Shown piece by piece: positions 18,511-27,533 of a stretch of DNA of 64,000 nucleotides (positions within the stretch are counted from its first letter, which is position 1; each line of letters opens with the position of its first letter). Under the pieces are notes generated by a model, which was not told the DNA's origin, made no database searches, and saw only the letters and a list, made by a program, of their open reading frames with translations. Origin of the DNA: Deltaproteobacteria bacterium. Its GTDB lineage: Bacteria > Desulfobacterota > DSM-4660 > Desulfatiglandales > HGW-15. Made by a program: the position numbers and the translations under genes. The stretch is taken from positions 1 to 64,000 of the forward strand of contig JAGVAP010000074.1 of assembly GCA_020060215.1 (NCBI GenBank), read 5' to 3'.

Positions 18511-19181
18511 AGGGTTGCGGCTTCCATCTCTCACACTACGAGGAGAGCCTGAAGAGGTGGATCCATGAAGGCTATGCCTGCGTTGGGTTCAGGGAGACCG
18601 GGGGGCATGGGGATCAGGGCAAACTCCTGGTCCTCAGGCACGATCTCGATTTCCGGAGATGCATCCCGAACGGTCTCCGAATGGCCGAGATCGAGCATGG
18701 GCTCGGTGCGCATGCCACCTATTTCGTGAGACTCCACTCGGAAGATTACAACCCCATGGAGTACACCGCCTACCTGACCCTGAAGAGCATCCTTGCCCTC
18801 GGGCATGAGATCGGGCTTCACTTCGAGTGCTACGAGCTCTCCGAGGTGAGCGGCGAAAGGGAGGAGGACCTCTTCAGGAAGGGGAAAAGGGTCCTGGAAG
18901 AGCTGCTCGACATCGAGGTCGTCAGCGCGTGTGAGCACGGGGACTATCACCGGTTCGAATCCGCCGGCTTCAAAAGGTTTTTCGAGCGGTACGACCGGGA
19001 AGCCTTCGGGATCTCCTTCGACCCTTACGACCCTCTTTACTTCAAGGGGATGAAGTACCTCTCCGACTCGAACCAGAACTGGCGTGAAGGGTGCTTCTGC
19101 GGCCACGTGGGACGCTACCCCAGGGTCCACGTCGCCACCCACCCGGGTCTCTGGTATGAGCGCCACTACGTCCTGGGATAA
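18507..19181 (+). CDS. Polysaccharide deacetylase-like protein
   Basis: This 224-residue protein starts in ATGA overlap with the formyltransferase. Carbohydrate-esterase-4-like signatures are visible: LRHDLDF (the metal-binding Asp pair region), ATYFVRLHSEDYN, and GHEIGLHFECYEL with the second His. It lacks a signal peptide, so if active it works in the cytosol on a sugar nucleotide or lipid-linked intermediate. Similar RHDxD proteins are frequent beside WbqC in surface-polysaccharide loci, and WbqC is the next gene here. Enzymatic activity is inferred only. Confidence 0.72.
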   Translation: MKGCGFHLSHYEESLKRWIHEGYACVGFRETGGHGDQGKLLVLRHDLDFRRCIPNGLRMAEIEHGLGAHATYFVRLHSEDYNPMEYTAYLTLKSILALGHEIGLHFECYELSEVSGEREEDLFRKGKRVLEELLDIEVVSACEHGDYHRFESAGFKRFFERYDREAFGISFDPYDPLYFKGMKYLSDSNQNWREGCFCGHVGRYPRVHVATHPGLWYERHYVLG

Positions 19182-19185
19182 AGGA

Positions 19186-19908
19186 ATGATTGCAGCCATC
19201 CACCAGCCCAACTACATCCCCTGGCCGGGATTCTTCCACAAGATGATGGCCGCCGACGTGTTCATCCTGCTCGACAAGGTCCAATACGTGAAAAACGCCC
19301 TGTTCAACCGGAACCGGATCAAGACACCCCACGGGGCTCTTTACCTGACCGTGCCTGTTCACGTCGAAAACCACGCCGATCCCTATGACTCGATTCTGAT
19401 CGATCGCACCTCGCGGGATCGTTGGGCCAGAAAACACCTGAAGAGCATCGAGTGGGCATACCGGGGGAGCGCGCACTTCGAATCCTTTTACCCGGCCCTC
19501 GAGGATATCTACCGGAGGGATTGGCACCGTCTCCTGGATCTCAATCTGGCGATGATCCGCTTCGTTCGCGAAGCGCTACGCCTGGAGGGGAAGCTCTTTG
19601 TGGAATCCGAGCTGAGACCCGAGGGGACGGGAAGCGCAAGGCTCGTCTCCCTTTGTGAGAAGGTCCATGCATCGACCTACCTGAGCGGGGACGGATCCCC
19701 ATACCTGGAGGAGCGACTCTTTGCGGAGAGGGGGATTGCGCTGAGATACCAGCGGTTCGTCTACCCGAAGTACCCCCAGATCCACGGCCCCTTCTTATCC
19801 CATCTCTCCATGCTGGACATGCTCTTCAACTGCGGGAGCGAGGCAAAGGAGATCGTGCTGCGACATCAGGTCGACAACGAACAGCCGATCAGGAGGGCGG
19901 CCCCATGA
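19186..19908 (+). CDS. WbqC-family protein
   Basis: It has 240 residues from ATG 19186. The opening MIAAIHQPNYIPWPGFFHKM, then FILLDKVQYVKNALFNRNRIK (less the last residue), is the hallmark of the WbqC family found in O-antigen clusters. TVPVH and the C-terminal YPQIHGPFLSHLSMLDMLFN are also typical. The biochemical role is not settled in the family; members are linked to addition or synthesis of amino-acid-like substituents on sugars. It overlaps the next radical SAM gene by ATGA. An earlier in-frame ATG at 19156 would add ten residues without family similarity. Confidence 0.88.
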   Translation: MIAAIHQPNYIPWPGFFHKMMAADVFILLDKVQYVKNALFNRNRIKTPHGALYLTVPVHVENHADPYDSILIDRTSRDRWARKHLKSIEWAYRGSAHFESFYPALEDIYRRDWHRLLDLNLAMIRFVREALRLEGKLFVESELRPEGTGSARLVSLCEKVHASTYLSGDGSPYLEERLFAERGIALRYQRFVYPKYPQIHGPFLSHLSMLDMLFNCGSEAKEIVLRHQVDNEQPIRRAAP

Positions 19909-20936
19909 GCCGGCTCCAATGCGATTCTGAGATCCTCTCCCGACACTACAGCTGCATCAAGGAGCCGGTGCTGTCACCCGAGCGGATGGAAAGATTCAGG
20001 AAACAGTTCCTCTGCGACGACTATCCCCTCAGCATTTCTCTGGAGCTCGGCGAGTACCCCTGCACGCACCGATGCCGCATGTGTCCCCAGAGCACTGTTC
20101 CTTTTCGGGGAAGCGGCCGGTTCATGGACAGGGCCACCCTGGAGACCATTCTGGACCGGATCGATCCTGAGAGGCCCATTTCCCTTGAGATCAGCGCTTA
20201 CGGGGAGACATTTCTTCACCCCCAGGCAACCGAGTTCATCCGGATTGCAAGGGCTCGCCTCCCCAAGGCGTCGATCACCGTGGCGACCAACGGATTGCTG
20301 CTGAACGGGGAAACCTCCGAAGCGCTGGTCCGGGCGGGCATCGACTGCATCCAGGTGTCTCTCAATACGGGGTCAGCCGCATCGTACGAGTGGTTCTGCG
20401 GCCGTACGGAATACGAGAAGGTGGTTTCGAACCTGGAGACCCTGATCGAAGAGAGAAACCGCTGGGGCTCCGCAAGCAAGATCATCACCCACATCATCGA
20501 AGTGGAAGAACTCAAGGACGAATTCCTCCCTTTCGTTCAAAGGTGGGCTGGGAACGCGGACCAGATCTACATCCGCGGTTTTGGAAACTGGGGAGGGATG
20601 GTGAACTCGAACGGCCTTCACGGGATGCATCCTGTACCCGAGCGCCGCTACCCTTGCGTGAGCCTCTTCTGCTCGCTGGAAGTCCTCTCCGACGGCGGCG
20701 CCTACAAGTGCTTTCTCCACGGGGTCCCGGGGGCGGAGGACTCGGGCTGCCTGGGCTCGCTCAGAGACCGGACGATCGAGGAGATCTGGAAAGGACCGGA
20801 ACTGCGCTCCTACCGCGAGATGCATCTCCAGGGCCGCTTCGACGAACCGCCTTTCTGCCGGCAGTGCCGGTGCTGGGCGCTGTTCCCGGACATATGGCAT
20901 GGCGAGCAGGACCGGGGGGGAGGGATCGACGCGTGA
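19905..20936 (+). CDS. Radical SAM/SPASM protein
   Basis: It has 343 residues. The radical SAM triad is Cys53, Cys57 and Cys60 in CTHRCRMCPQS, followed by SLEISAYGETFLHP (the GE-type SAM motif) and TVATNGLLLNGE. The SPASM region has PCVSLFCSLEVLSDGGAYKC and the closing CRQCRCW. The TIEEIWKGPELRSYREMHLQ element is the standard linker between SPASM clusters. It has about 50 residues before the first cysteine, so it lacks the large N-terminal domain of the paralogues at 22341-32501. Overlaps by ATGA upstream and GTGA downstream place it mid-operon. Confidence 0.88.
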   Translation: MSRLQCDSEILSRHYSCIKEPVLSPERMERFRKQFLCDDYPLSISLELGEYPCTHRCRMCPQSTVPFRGSGRFMDRATLETILDRIDPERPISLEISAYGETFLHPQATEFIRIARARLPKASITVATNGLLLNGETSEALVRAGIDCIQVSLNTGSAASYEWFCGRTEYEKVVSNLETLIEERNRWGSASKIITHIIEVEELKDEFLPFVQRWAGNADQIYIRGFGNWGGMVNSNGLHGMHPVPERRYPCVSLFCSLEVLSDGGAYKCFLHGVPGAEDSGCLGSLRDRTIEEIWKGPELRSYREMHLQGRFDEPPFCRQCRCWALFPDIWHGEQDRGGGIDA

Positions 20937-22327
20937 TCGCACACCCTACTTCATGCGGGAGCCCCCCGCTCTTTGTCCTCGGGAATCTTCAGCCCGAGGT
21001 GAAGGAGGCCCTCGCCCGGCGGACCGCGAACTTACTAGGCAGAAGGGCCACGTTCGTGGAAGGCGACTGGGGGACTGAGCGGTTCTCCCTGAGGCGGATC
21101 CTGGCCCTCGGCGCCGGGGAATATCTCTTCCCGGACTGCAACCAGTATCTCAACCCCAACTCCGCCCGAGACTCCAGCCTATGGTTTACAAAATTGCTCC
21201 TCCTCTCTGTCGGCAGGGCCTGCTTCAGGGCGACCCTCTGCAACTACAGGCAGGAAGAGACCGCCGGCATGGATGGGTATGAGATGCAAGCCGCCAACTG
21301 GAGCCTCTCCAGGAGGAGAAAGCACTGGCATATCCAACGGGAACGGGCCTGGGAGCTCGTCAGGAACACCTTCCGGGCCAAGGCACGGGGGCTCCTTAAG
21401 CTCGCTTACATGGCCGCATATCGGCTCCTCGCCGGGTCCTTCGCCCTCATCCTCTCCAGGCGGAAGCTGCAGTTCCTTTCGGACAAAGAGCAGGTTCGCC
21501 CCTTTCTCGACAGGTACCAGAACAGGGTTGGATTTGTCCTGAACGACTTTCTCGTTCACACCCTTCTGAACGAAAATGAGAGGTTCATCCAGAGGCCCTC
21601 CCTCGAGATCGGGGTCGCAAACGGCGAGGCCCCCAGGCTGATGCACGGGAATCGGGTCCTGGATGCCGGGATGGAGTTCCTCCCCTTCTGGCCGCTCTGG
21701 GGTAAGCCCCGCGGCAACTTCCGAAACTTCGAAGACAGGATCCTATCGGCGGATGCGGCGGCCATCCCGTTCAAGGATGGGGCTTTCAACACCGTGATCA
21801 TGGTCAATGTCCTTGCCCACTGCATGCGGCTCGATCAGACCCTGCAGGATCTCCGCCGGATTCTGAAGCCGGGCGGTCACCTGATCGCGAACATGATGAG
21901 CGACGATTCCTGGAAGTACACCTATTTCGTTCCGAGCCTCCTGAGGCGGATGGGGTCGAACCCCCTTCTGAGGTTCTGTGAAAGACTCTACCGGCCCCTC
22001 TGCCGCAAAGAGCTGATCGACTCCAAGGTCAACCTGAAGTACCACCTGAAAACCGAGGAGCGATGGGGTGAGCTTTTTTCGACCCGCGGTTTCTCCACGA
22101 TCCGGACGATCCGCTATGACGCGGACACCTTCTGGGTGACGAGGCTCTTCTTCTATGGGTTCCTCGAGCCCATGATCAACCTCGGGTTCAAGTTCGACCT
22201 GAATCTCCCCATCCGGCGTGCAGCCGACATCTATGCGGCACTTGCAGACCGGGAGCTCGGCAACATCCACTCACGGAAGGGGGAGGGGAATTCCGTTCTT
22301 TTCATCCTCAAGAGAAATGGATCCTGA
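20933..22327 (+). CDS. Class I SAM-dependent methyltransferase with N-terminal extension
   Basis: It has 464 residues from a GTG that overlaps the previous stop. The C-terminal half (about 205-400) is a methyltransferase-11-like domain: NRVLDAGMEFLPFW is a degenerate motif I, ADAAAIPFKDGAFNTVIMVN is motif II/III, and LQDLRRILKPGGHLIANM is motif IV. The N-terminal 200 residues resemble nothing I recognise and include a hydrophobic segment (LAYMAAYRLLAGSFALIL), possibly a membrane contact. The weak SAM-binding glycine loop makes activity uncertain. It is presumably an O- or N-methylation step on the glycan. Confidence 0.72.
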   Translation: MIAHPTSCGSPPLFVLGNLQPEVKEALARRTANLLGRRATFVEGDWGTERFSLRRILALGAGEYLFPDCNQYLNPNSARDSSLWFTKLLLLSVGRACFRATLCNYRQEETAGMDGYEMQAANWSLSRRRKHWHIQRERAWELVRNTFRAKARGLLKLAYMAAYRLLAGSFALILSRRKLQFLSDKEQVRPFLDRYQNRVGFVLNDFLVHTLLNENERFIQRPSLEIGVANGEAPRLMHGNRVLDAGMEFLPFWPLWGKPRGNFRNFEDRILSADAAAIPFKDGAFNTVIMVNVLAHCMRLDQTLQDLRRILKPGGHLIANMMSDDSWKYTYFVPSLLRRMGSNPLLRFCERLYRPLCRKELIDSKVNLKYHLKTEERWGELFSTRGFSTIRTIRYDADTFWVTRLFFYGFLEPMINLGFKFDLNLPIRRAADIYAALADRELGNIHSRKGEGNSVLFILKRNGS

Positions 22328-22340
22328 AGAAAGGCTGACC

Positions 22341-23804
22341 ATGAAGCTCCACATCCTCATCGACTCCGGGAAGATCCTTGGAAGGGTCGAACTGAAACAG
22401 ATCCTGAGCCCCCTCGAGCGCCTTCCCGGCGAAAAGGAGATCGCCCTCCTTGAGCCCCGGTTCACGCCACCCGGGACAGGCGAGGGCAAGCTCTTGCGCT
22501 TTTACTCCACAAAAGACTTCCTGCGCCATCTGAAGGGACGAATCGCGGCGAACGGCACCGCGGAACAGCTCCTGCGGATCAGGACCATGGGGCACCCCAT
22601 TCCCGAGGATCTCCCTCGGAAGTTTTTGGAGGAACACCTTTCCCGTAAGGATCCCTACACTCTCGCAGACGGGGGAAGGGTCATGCTCTACGAGCTCTCC
22701 CTGGAGGCGCTCGATCTGAAGGGGCTGCCCCTTCGCGAGTTCAGGCTCTTTCCCGACGGGACCCTCGACGTCCCCCCGGAGCTGAGCCACAACTACTTCC
22801 TGGATCGTGAGGACGTGGCCTTCTACCTGCGCGACCACTTCGGGGAGTTCTACGGCGGACCGAGAAACATCATGGTCGAGGTGAGCACCCAGTGCAATCT
22901 CCTCTGCGGCATGTGCTTCTACTTCGCCCCCCGGAAGGGGAGCGGCCTCTTCGACTCCCCTTCAAGTCAGCTGGGGTTCTCGGTCTTCAAAGAGACCCTC
23001 GACCGCGTGTACGGGCGCTTCGGCAATTACCCGAACATCGACTTCAACGGCCGGGGGGAGCCTCTCCTGAACCCTGAACTCCCGGAGATGATCTCCTATG
23101 CCAAGGCAAGAGGCTTCTACTGCTCCATGAGTACCAACGCGACGCTCCTCAGCCACGAGACCTCCCGCAGGCTGATCGACGCCGGGCTGGATACCCTGGC
23201 CGTCAGTCTCGACGCATCGGACGGCGAGACCTACCAGGCCATCCGCAGGGGCGGCGATTACGACGGAGTGGTCAAAAACATACAGGGATTCCTCGACTGC
23301 AGGGCCGCCCAAAAGGAGCAGGGGCCGGAACTCGTGGTGAAGATGATCCTCCAGCCGGCGAATGGCTACGACTACCGGCGGTTCGTGGAAACGTGGAGAC
23401 CCCTGGCGGACCGCATGGTGATCTGGGGGGACTGTCTCCCCTCCGAGGCGGGAAACGGGGCCGGCTTCAAGACTTCCCCCTTCGAAGGCTACGACGCCTG
23501 CACCAGCCTGTGGGGGAACCTCGCCGTGACCCTGGAAGGGAGGATCTATCCCTGTTGTCTGATCTGCACCCGTCGAGCGTTCGATTCCCCGATGGGCGAC
23601 GCCCGGGAGATCGGATCCTGCTGGACGGGGGAGGAGATGCGGAAGGGGAGAGAGCTCACCCTGGAGGAGCGGTCAGACGAGCTCCCCTTCTGCAAGGGGT
23701 GTCAGTGGAAGAGCATCTCGGCCTCCCTCACGAGATCCCGCGTGGACGGACTTTTCGTAAAGACCTTCTACAACATGATCCATTTCCAGCGGAACGGAAG
23801 ATGA
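22341..23804 (+). CDS. Radical SAM/SPASM protein with N-terminal nucleotidyltransferase-like domain, paralogue A
   Basis: It has 487 residues. ATG 22341, after AAAGG, is preferred to ATG 22317. Residues 1-180 form a domain with LLRIRTMGHPIPEDLP and YTLADGGRVMLYELSLEAL, which resembles the middle of SpsF/NeuA-type nucleotidyltransferases but lacks their catalytic Asp. The radical SAM triad is Cys185, Cys189 and Cys192 (CNLLCGMC). INGRGEPLLNP-like text is present as FNGRGEPLLNPELPEM. The SPASM part carries YPCCLICTRR and CKGCQW. It overlaps the next paralogue by ATGA. The substrate is unknown; a sugar or sugar nucleotide is the contextual guess. Confidence 0.85.
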   Translation: MKLHILIDSGKILGRVELKQILSPLERLPGEKEIALLEPRFTPPGTGEGKLLRFYSTKDFLRHLKGRIAANGTAEQLLRIRTMGHPIPEDLPRKFLEEHLSRKDPYTLADGGRVMLYELSLEALDLKGLPLREFRLFPDGTLDVPPELSHNYFLDREDVAFYLRDHFGEFYGGPRNIMVEVSTQCNLLCGMCFYFAPRKGSGLFDSPSSQLGFSVFKETLDRVYGRFGNYPNIDFNGRGEPLLNPELPEMISYAKARGFYCSMSTNATLLSHETSRRLIDAGLDTLAVSLDASDGETYQAIRRGGDYDGVVKNIQGFLDCRAAQKEQGPELVVKMILQPANGYDYRRFVETWRPLADRMVIWGDCLPSEAGNGAGFKTSPFEGYDACTSLWGNLAVTLEGRIYPCCLICTRRAFDSPMGDAREIGSCWTGEEMRKGRELTLEERSDELPFCKGCQWKSISASLTRSRVDGLFVKTFYNMIHFQRNGR

Positions 23805-25267
23805 ACCGCAGCCATAATCTCGAATGGATACCCGACGTCGTCATCTTCCTCGATGGCGACCCTGCGAACAGCCCGGCCGACCTGGAACAGACCAACCTCG
23901 AGCTCGCGAAGGCGCTCCCAAAGGCCAGGACGTTTCCGGCCCCCCGAGAGCCCGATGAGATCTTCGGGAGCCTGATGAAGATCGGCCTCTCCCACCCGGA
24001 CTCGCTGATCCTCCGGGTGAAACCCCATGGGAGACCGCTTCACGCATCTCTCTTCACGACGTTTCTCCGGTCCCACCTGGAGGGGCGGAGGACCTACTCG
24101 TACATGGATCTCGAGGAGCTCGGCTTCTACCACACCTTGCTGGAGGTCTTCCCGGCCGGAGTCCTCCGCGAGATCGACCGGAGTGCGCGAAAGACCATCC
24201 CGCCGGACCACATCCTGAACGCATTCGACCTCCCCGGGGCCGGGAGCTTCGGGCTCCCTGCGGAAGAAGCCAGGCGCTTCATGGAGCGCTTCGAGACCTT
24301 CTTCCCCCTGCCGATTGGGCTGAACCTGGAAATCTCCTCCCGGTGCAACTCCCGCTGCGTGATGTGCCACTTCGACCCGGAGCACGGGATCGGGCTGGTG
24401 GACGACCCGCCGCCGTTCATGCCTTTCCCCCTTTTTCAGAAGATCGCCGACGAGGTCTCGGCCTGGCCCCGGAAGCCGTGCCTGGACTTCTGCTGGCGCG
24501 GGGAGCCGCTGATGAACCCCGATTTCGGCCGATACCTCCGCTATGCCGCTGAAAAGGGACTCCAGACGCTCATGACCACTAACGGGAGCCTCCTCTCTGC
24601 CGCTGCATCCGAAGAGCTTCTGGATGTCGGGCTTGGGCAGCTCGTGGTCAGCATCGACGGCGCGGACGCCGTCACCTACGAGAATATTCGGCGGGGGCTC
24701 CGGTACCGGGAAATGAAGGAGAATCTCATCCGCTTCCTCGAGCTTCGTGCTGAGAGGAACGGGGGAAGCCGTACGGCGACCATGGTGAAAACCTGTCTTC
24801 AGGAGGAAAACGAGGGGCAGGAAGAGGAGATCGTCGGCCAATGGCTCCCCCTCGTCGATCACGTGGTGGTTCAAAACAAGGGCATTTACGACCGTGGGAG
24901 TCGCCGTGCCTACTCCTATAAAGTCTTCGCCCCCAAAGAGAAAAAGGGGGTGCCATGCCCTCAGCCGTTTTTGATCCAGAGCATCACCGCCGGAGGGAAC
25001 GTCTACGATTGCCTGCTGGTCTATTCCAGAAAGGACCCCTTCATGGGGAACTGCACGGCCCGGTCGCTTGAAGAATTATGGAAGGGGGAGACGATTGCAG
25101 CCAAACGAAAGTCGCTCCTCGAAGGCCGGATCGACGAGCTCCCCTCCTGCGGCGGCTGCGAGATCCCCTCCACATCCGCTACCCTGAGGCACGAGATCCG
25201 GGGAAACACCCTGATCCGCCACAAGCATTTCTATCGCATCTACTCGAAAATCCAGGAGCACCCATGA
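23801..25267 (+). CDS. Radical SAM/SPASM protein with N-terminal nucleotidyltransferase-like domain, paralogue B
   Basis: It has 488 residues. The N-terminal domain (1-178) shows LILRVKPHGRPLHASLF and YSYMDLEELGFYHTLLEVF, aligned in position with paralogues A, C and D. The radical SAM triad is Cys182, Cys186 and Cys189 (CNSRCVMC), followed by FCWRGEPLMNPDF and LMTTNGSLLS. SPASM elements are GVPCPQPF, NVYDCLLVY, ARSLEELWKGE and the closing CGGCEIP. It overlaps the neighbours on both sides by ATGA, so A, B and C are translated in series. The sequences are clearly related but far from identical, so the duplication is old. Confidence 0.85.
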   Translation: MNRSHNLEWIPDVVIFLDGDPANSPADLEQTNLELAKALPKARTFPAPREPDEIFGSLMKIGLSHPDSLILRVKPHGRPLHASLFTTFLRSHLEGRRTYSYMDLEELGFYHTLLEVFPAGVLREIDRSARKTIPPDHILNAFDLPGAGSFGLPAEEARRFMERFETFFPLPIGLNLEISSRCNSRCVMCHFDPEHGIGLVDDPPPFMPFPLFQKIADEVSAWPRKPCLDFCWRGEPLMNPDFGRYLRYAAEKGLQTLMTTNGSLLSAAASEELLDVGLGQLVVSIDGADAVTYENIRRGLRYREMKENLIRFLELRAERNGGSRTATMVKTCLQEENEGQEEEIVGQWLPLVDHVVVQNKGIYDRGSRRAYSYKVFAPKEKKGVPCPQPFLIQSITAGGNVYDCLLVYSRKDPFMGNCTARSLEELWKGETIAAKRKSLLEGRIDELPSCGGCEIPSTSATLRHEIRGNTLIRHKHFYRIYSKIQEHP

Positions 25268-26724
25268 AAACCCTTCTTCTGATCGACCAGTCCGACATCC
25301 CCGAGTCCATCATCCGCAACGACCTCCCGCAGGGGTATCTCCTCGAGAGGAGCTACCGCCTCACGCGGCAGAACGGCGATTTCCAGCTCCGCACCGCAGT
25401 GGGCGAGGTGGTCAAGTCGCTGCCGAACCCCCTCGCACTCACCGACTTCATCTGCAGGCAGGAGTCGGCCGATTATCTGCTTCGGGTAAAAGGGGCCGGG
25501 CACTACGCGCCGGCGCCCGGGCTGTTGCAGAGATTGCTCGATGAGACCACGGGGGGGGGCCTGCCCTATGCGGCAGTGAACAACAGTGCGTTCTTCCTAT
25601 ACGACTTCATCATGGAGTTGGTCCGGGCAGCCGAGCTCCCGCGGCTCCTCCCCCTCCGGAACGCCTACCTGCCCAACGGCCGGACGAACTACCTCCAGGC
25701 GGGCATCCCCGCACGCGTCCTGGAGCCCAACCAGGGAGACCTCCAGCATTACCTGGTCGACAACTTCCAGCGCTACTACCCCAAGCCCCGGGCATCCTCC
25801 CTGGACATCGTGATGATCTGCAACCTCCGGTGCACGAAGTGCTGCTTCCACGGGGAGCAAGGGCCCAGGTGGCACAGGCGTCAGAAGGAGGACGAGCAAG
25901 ACATCATGACCCCCGAGCGGTTCTACGCGATCGTGGACCGGGTGCTGGACTACCAGAAAGGCATGTACTTCGTCTTCTCCAACGCCGGCGAGCCGACCCT
26001 CCACAGTCGGCTGGTCCCGTTCGTAGGGCACGTCAAGAAGAGAGGGGGACGGGTGCAGATCACAACGAACGGGAAGAGGCTCACCCCCGATCTCGGGAAG
26101 GCACTGGTGGACCTGGGGGTCGATCAGTTCATGATCAGCTTCGGGGCGGCCACGGAGAAGACCTACCGGGCCAACCATCCCGGCGGCGATTTCCGGAAGA
26201 CACGGGAGAACGTGGAGGGGCTCATCGAGGAGGTCGACCGCAAAGGGATGCAGAAGCAGGTAAGGGTCAACATGCACTTCGTCCGGGAGCCCCAGAACCG
26301 CCACGAGGAGGACGAGTACCGGGAATACTGGCTCCCCAGATCGGGGATCGTGAGCATCCACCAGCTCAACTCACTCTCCTCGGAGTACGCCCATTTCGAG
26401 GAGAAGTTCTATATGCCGGAGAACCGCTTCCCATGCCAGGTCCTCTGGACGAGCCTGAACATCCACAACAACGGCGACTTCGTCTACTGCTGCTGCTGGG
26501 ACCGGAGCCGGGACGAGGGCAACATCTTCGAGGAGAGCATCGACCGGTTCTGGACCGGGGAAAAGATCCAGGAGATCCGCCAGGCCCACGTGAGGGGTCA
26601 GTACGACATCGTCGACCAGTGCGGCCGGTGCGACGCCTGGATGGCCCTCCCCCACGAGCTGGAGATGAGCGACCGGTACTACGCGGAGATCGACCCGCTT
26701 CAAAAGGTCTATTACAAGGTCTAG
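25264..26724 (+). CDS. Radical SAM/SPASM protein with N-terminal nucleotidyltransferase-like domain, paralogue C
   Basis: It has 486 residues. The N-terminal 180 residues include YLLRVKGAGHYAPAPGL and YAAVNNSAFFLYDFIMELV in register with the other paralogues. The radical SAM triad is Cys186, Cys190 and Cys193 (CNLRCTKC), with SNAGEPTLHSR and QITTNGKRLT. The SPASM part has FPCQVLW, the unusual run YCCCWDRSR and the closing CGRCDAW. The extra cysteines may support an additional cluster or only a shift in ligands. It precedes neuA by 14 bases. Confidence 0.85.
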   Translation: MKTLLLIDQSDIPESIIRNDLPQGYLLERSYRLTRQNGDFQLRTAVGEVVKSLPNPLALTDFICRQESADYLLRVKGAGHYAPAPGLLQRLLDETTGGGLPYAAVNNSAFFLYDFIMELVRAAELPRLLPLRNAYLPNGRTNYLQAGIPARVLEPNQGDLQHYLVDNFQRYYPKPRASSLDIVMICNLRCTKCCFHGEQGPRWHRRQKEDEQDIMTPERFYAIVDRVLDYQKGMYFVFSNAGEPTLHSRLVPFVGHVKKRGGRVQITTNGKRLTPDLGKALVDLGVDQFMISFGAATEKTYRANHPGGDFRKTRENVEGLIEEVDRKGMQKQVRVNMHFVREPQNRHEEDEYREYWLPRSGIVSIHQLNSLSSEYAHFEEKFYMPENRFPCQVLWTSLNIHNNGDFVYCCCWDRSRDEGNIFEESIDRFWTGEKIQEIRQAHVRGQYDIVDQCGRCDAWMALPHELEMSDRYYAEIDPLQKVYYKV

Positions 26725-26738
26725 TTCCGGAGCCATTG

Positions 26739-27533
26739 ATGAAAGACGGAAGAAGAATCCTGGCACTGATCGCTGCCCGAGGCGGTTCCAGAGGGCTTCC
26801 CGGCAAGAACCTCAGGCCCCTGGGCGGACGCCCGCTCATCCACTACTCCATCCGCCCCGCCGTCGAATCCCGGCACGTGGACCGGGTGGTCGTCACGACC
26901 GACAGCCCGGAAATCGCGGAGATCGCCAGGGCGTGCGGCGCCGAGGTCCCTTTCCTCCGTTCCCCGGAGCTCTCCGGCGACAAGGCTGACCTGATGAGCG
27001 TCAACTACGACTGTCTGGACCGGCTTTACACCAGCGAGGGGTACGAGGCGGAGATCCTCATCCGCATGATGCCGACCTACCCATTCAAGACGACTCGGGA
27101 CCTCGACCGCCTGCTGGAGGACATCCTCGTGCACCGCGCGGAGTGCACCACCTTCGCACACTGCATGGATTCGAGCGATCTCCAGGACTACTGCGTCGTG
27201 GACCGGTTCGGCCGGGTCAACCCGATCGAGATCTCCCCCGCCGACCGGGCGCACTCGTGGTTCTTTTCCAACAACAGCATCCTCATCCGGACGATGCCCC
27301 CCTGGGGGCTGCTGCACCCCTACCAGGACCCGGACGAACGCGACAGGGCCATGGGGGGATACTTCCTCCGGCAGAGGCTGGAGGGGGTCACCAGCGGCCG
27401 CTCTATCGTTCACCACGTCGACCCCATCCGGGGGATCGACATCAACGTTGCCCGGGACCTCTCGATCGCCGAGACGGTCCTCTCCGAGGGGCTCTTCGAT
27501 TTTGACGGGGTATTCGATGAAACCTGCCACTGA
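26739..27533 (+). CDS. neuA: CMP-nonulosonate (acylneuraminate) cytidylyltransferase
   Basis: It activates the nonulosonic acid with CTP to the CMP-sugar used by transferases. It has 264 residues. The nucleotide-binding loop IAARGGSRGLPGKNLRPLGG is at 11-30, with VVVTTDSPEIAEIARACGAE next, MMPTYPFKTTRDLDRLLED in the middle and the acidic GIDINVARDLSIAE near the end. All expected catalytic segments are present. The start is ATG 26739. It pairs functionally with neuB at 7355. KdsB is less likely because the loop is RGGSxGxPxKN. The downstream gene is a decayed paralogue. Confidence 0.9.
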   Translation: MKDGRRILALIAARGGSRGLPGKNLRPLGGRPLIHYSIRPAVESRHVDRVVVTTDSPEIAEIARACGAEVPFLRSPELSGDKADLMSVNYDCLDRLYTSEGYEAEILIRMMPTYPFKTTRDLDRLLEDILVHRAECTTFAHCMDSSDLQDYCVVDRFGRVNPIEISPADRAHSWFFSNNSILIRTMPPWGLLHPYQDPDERDRAMGGYFLRQRLEGVTSGRSIVHHVDPIRGIDINVARDLSIAETVLSEGLFDFDGVFDETCH

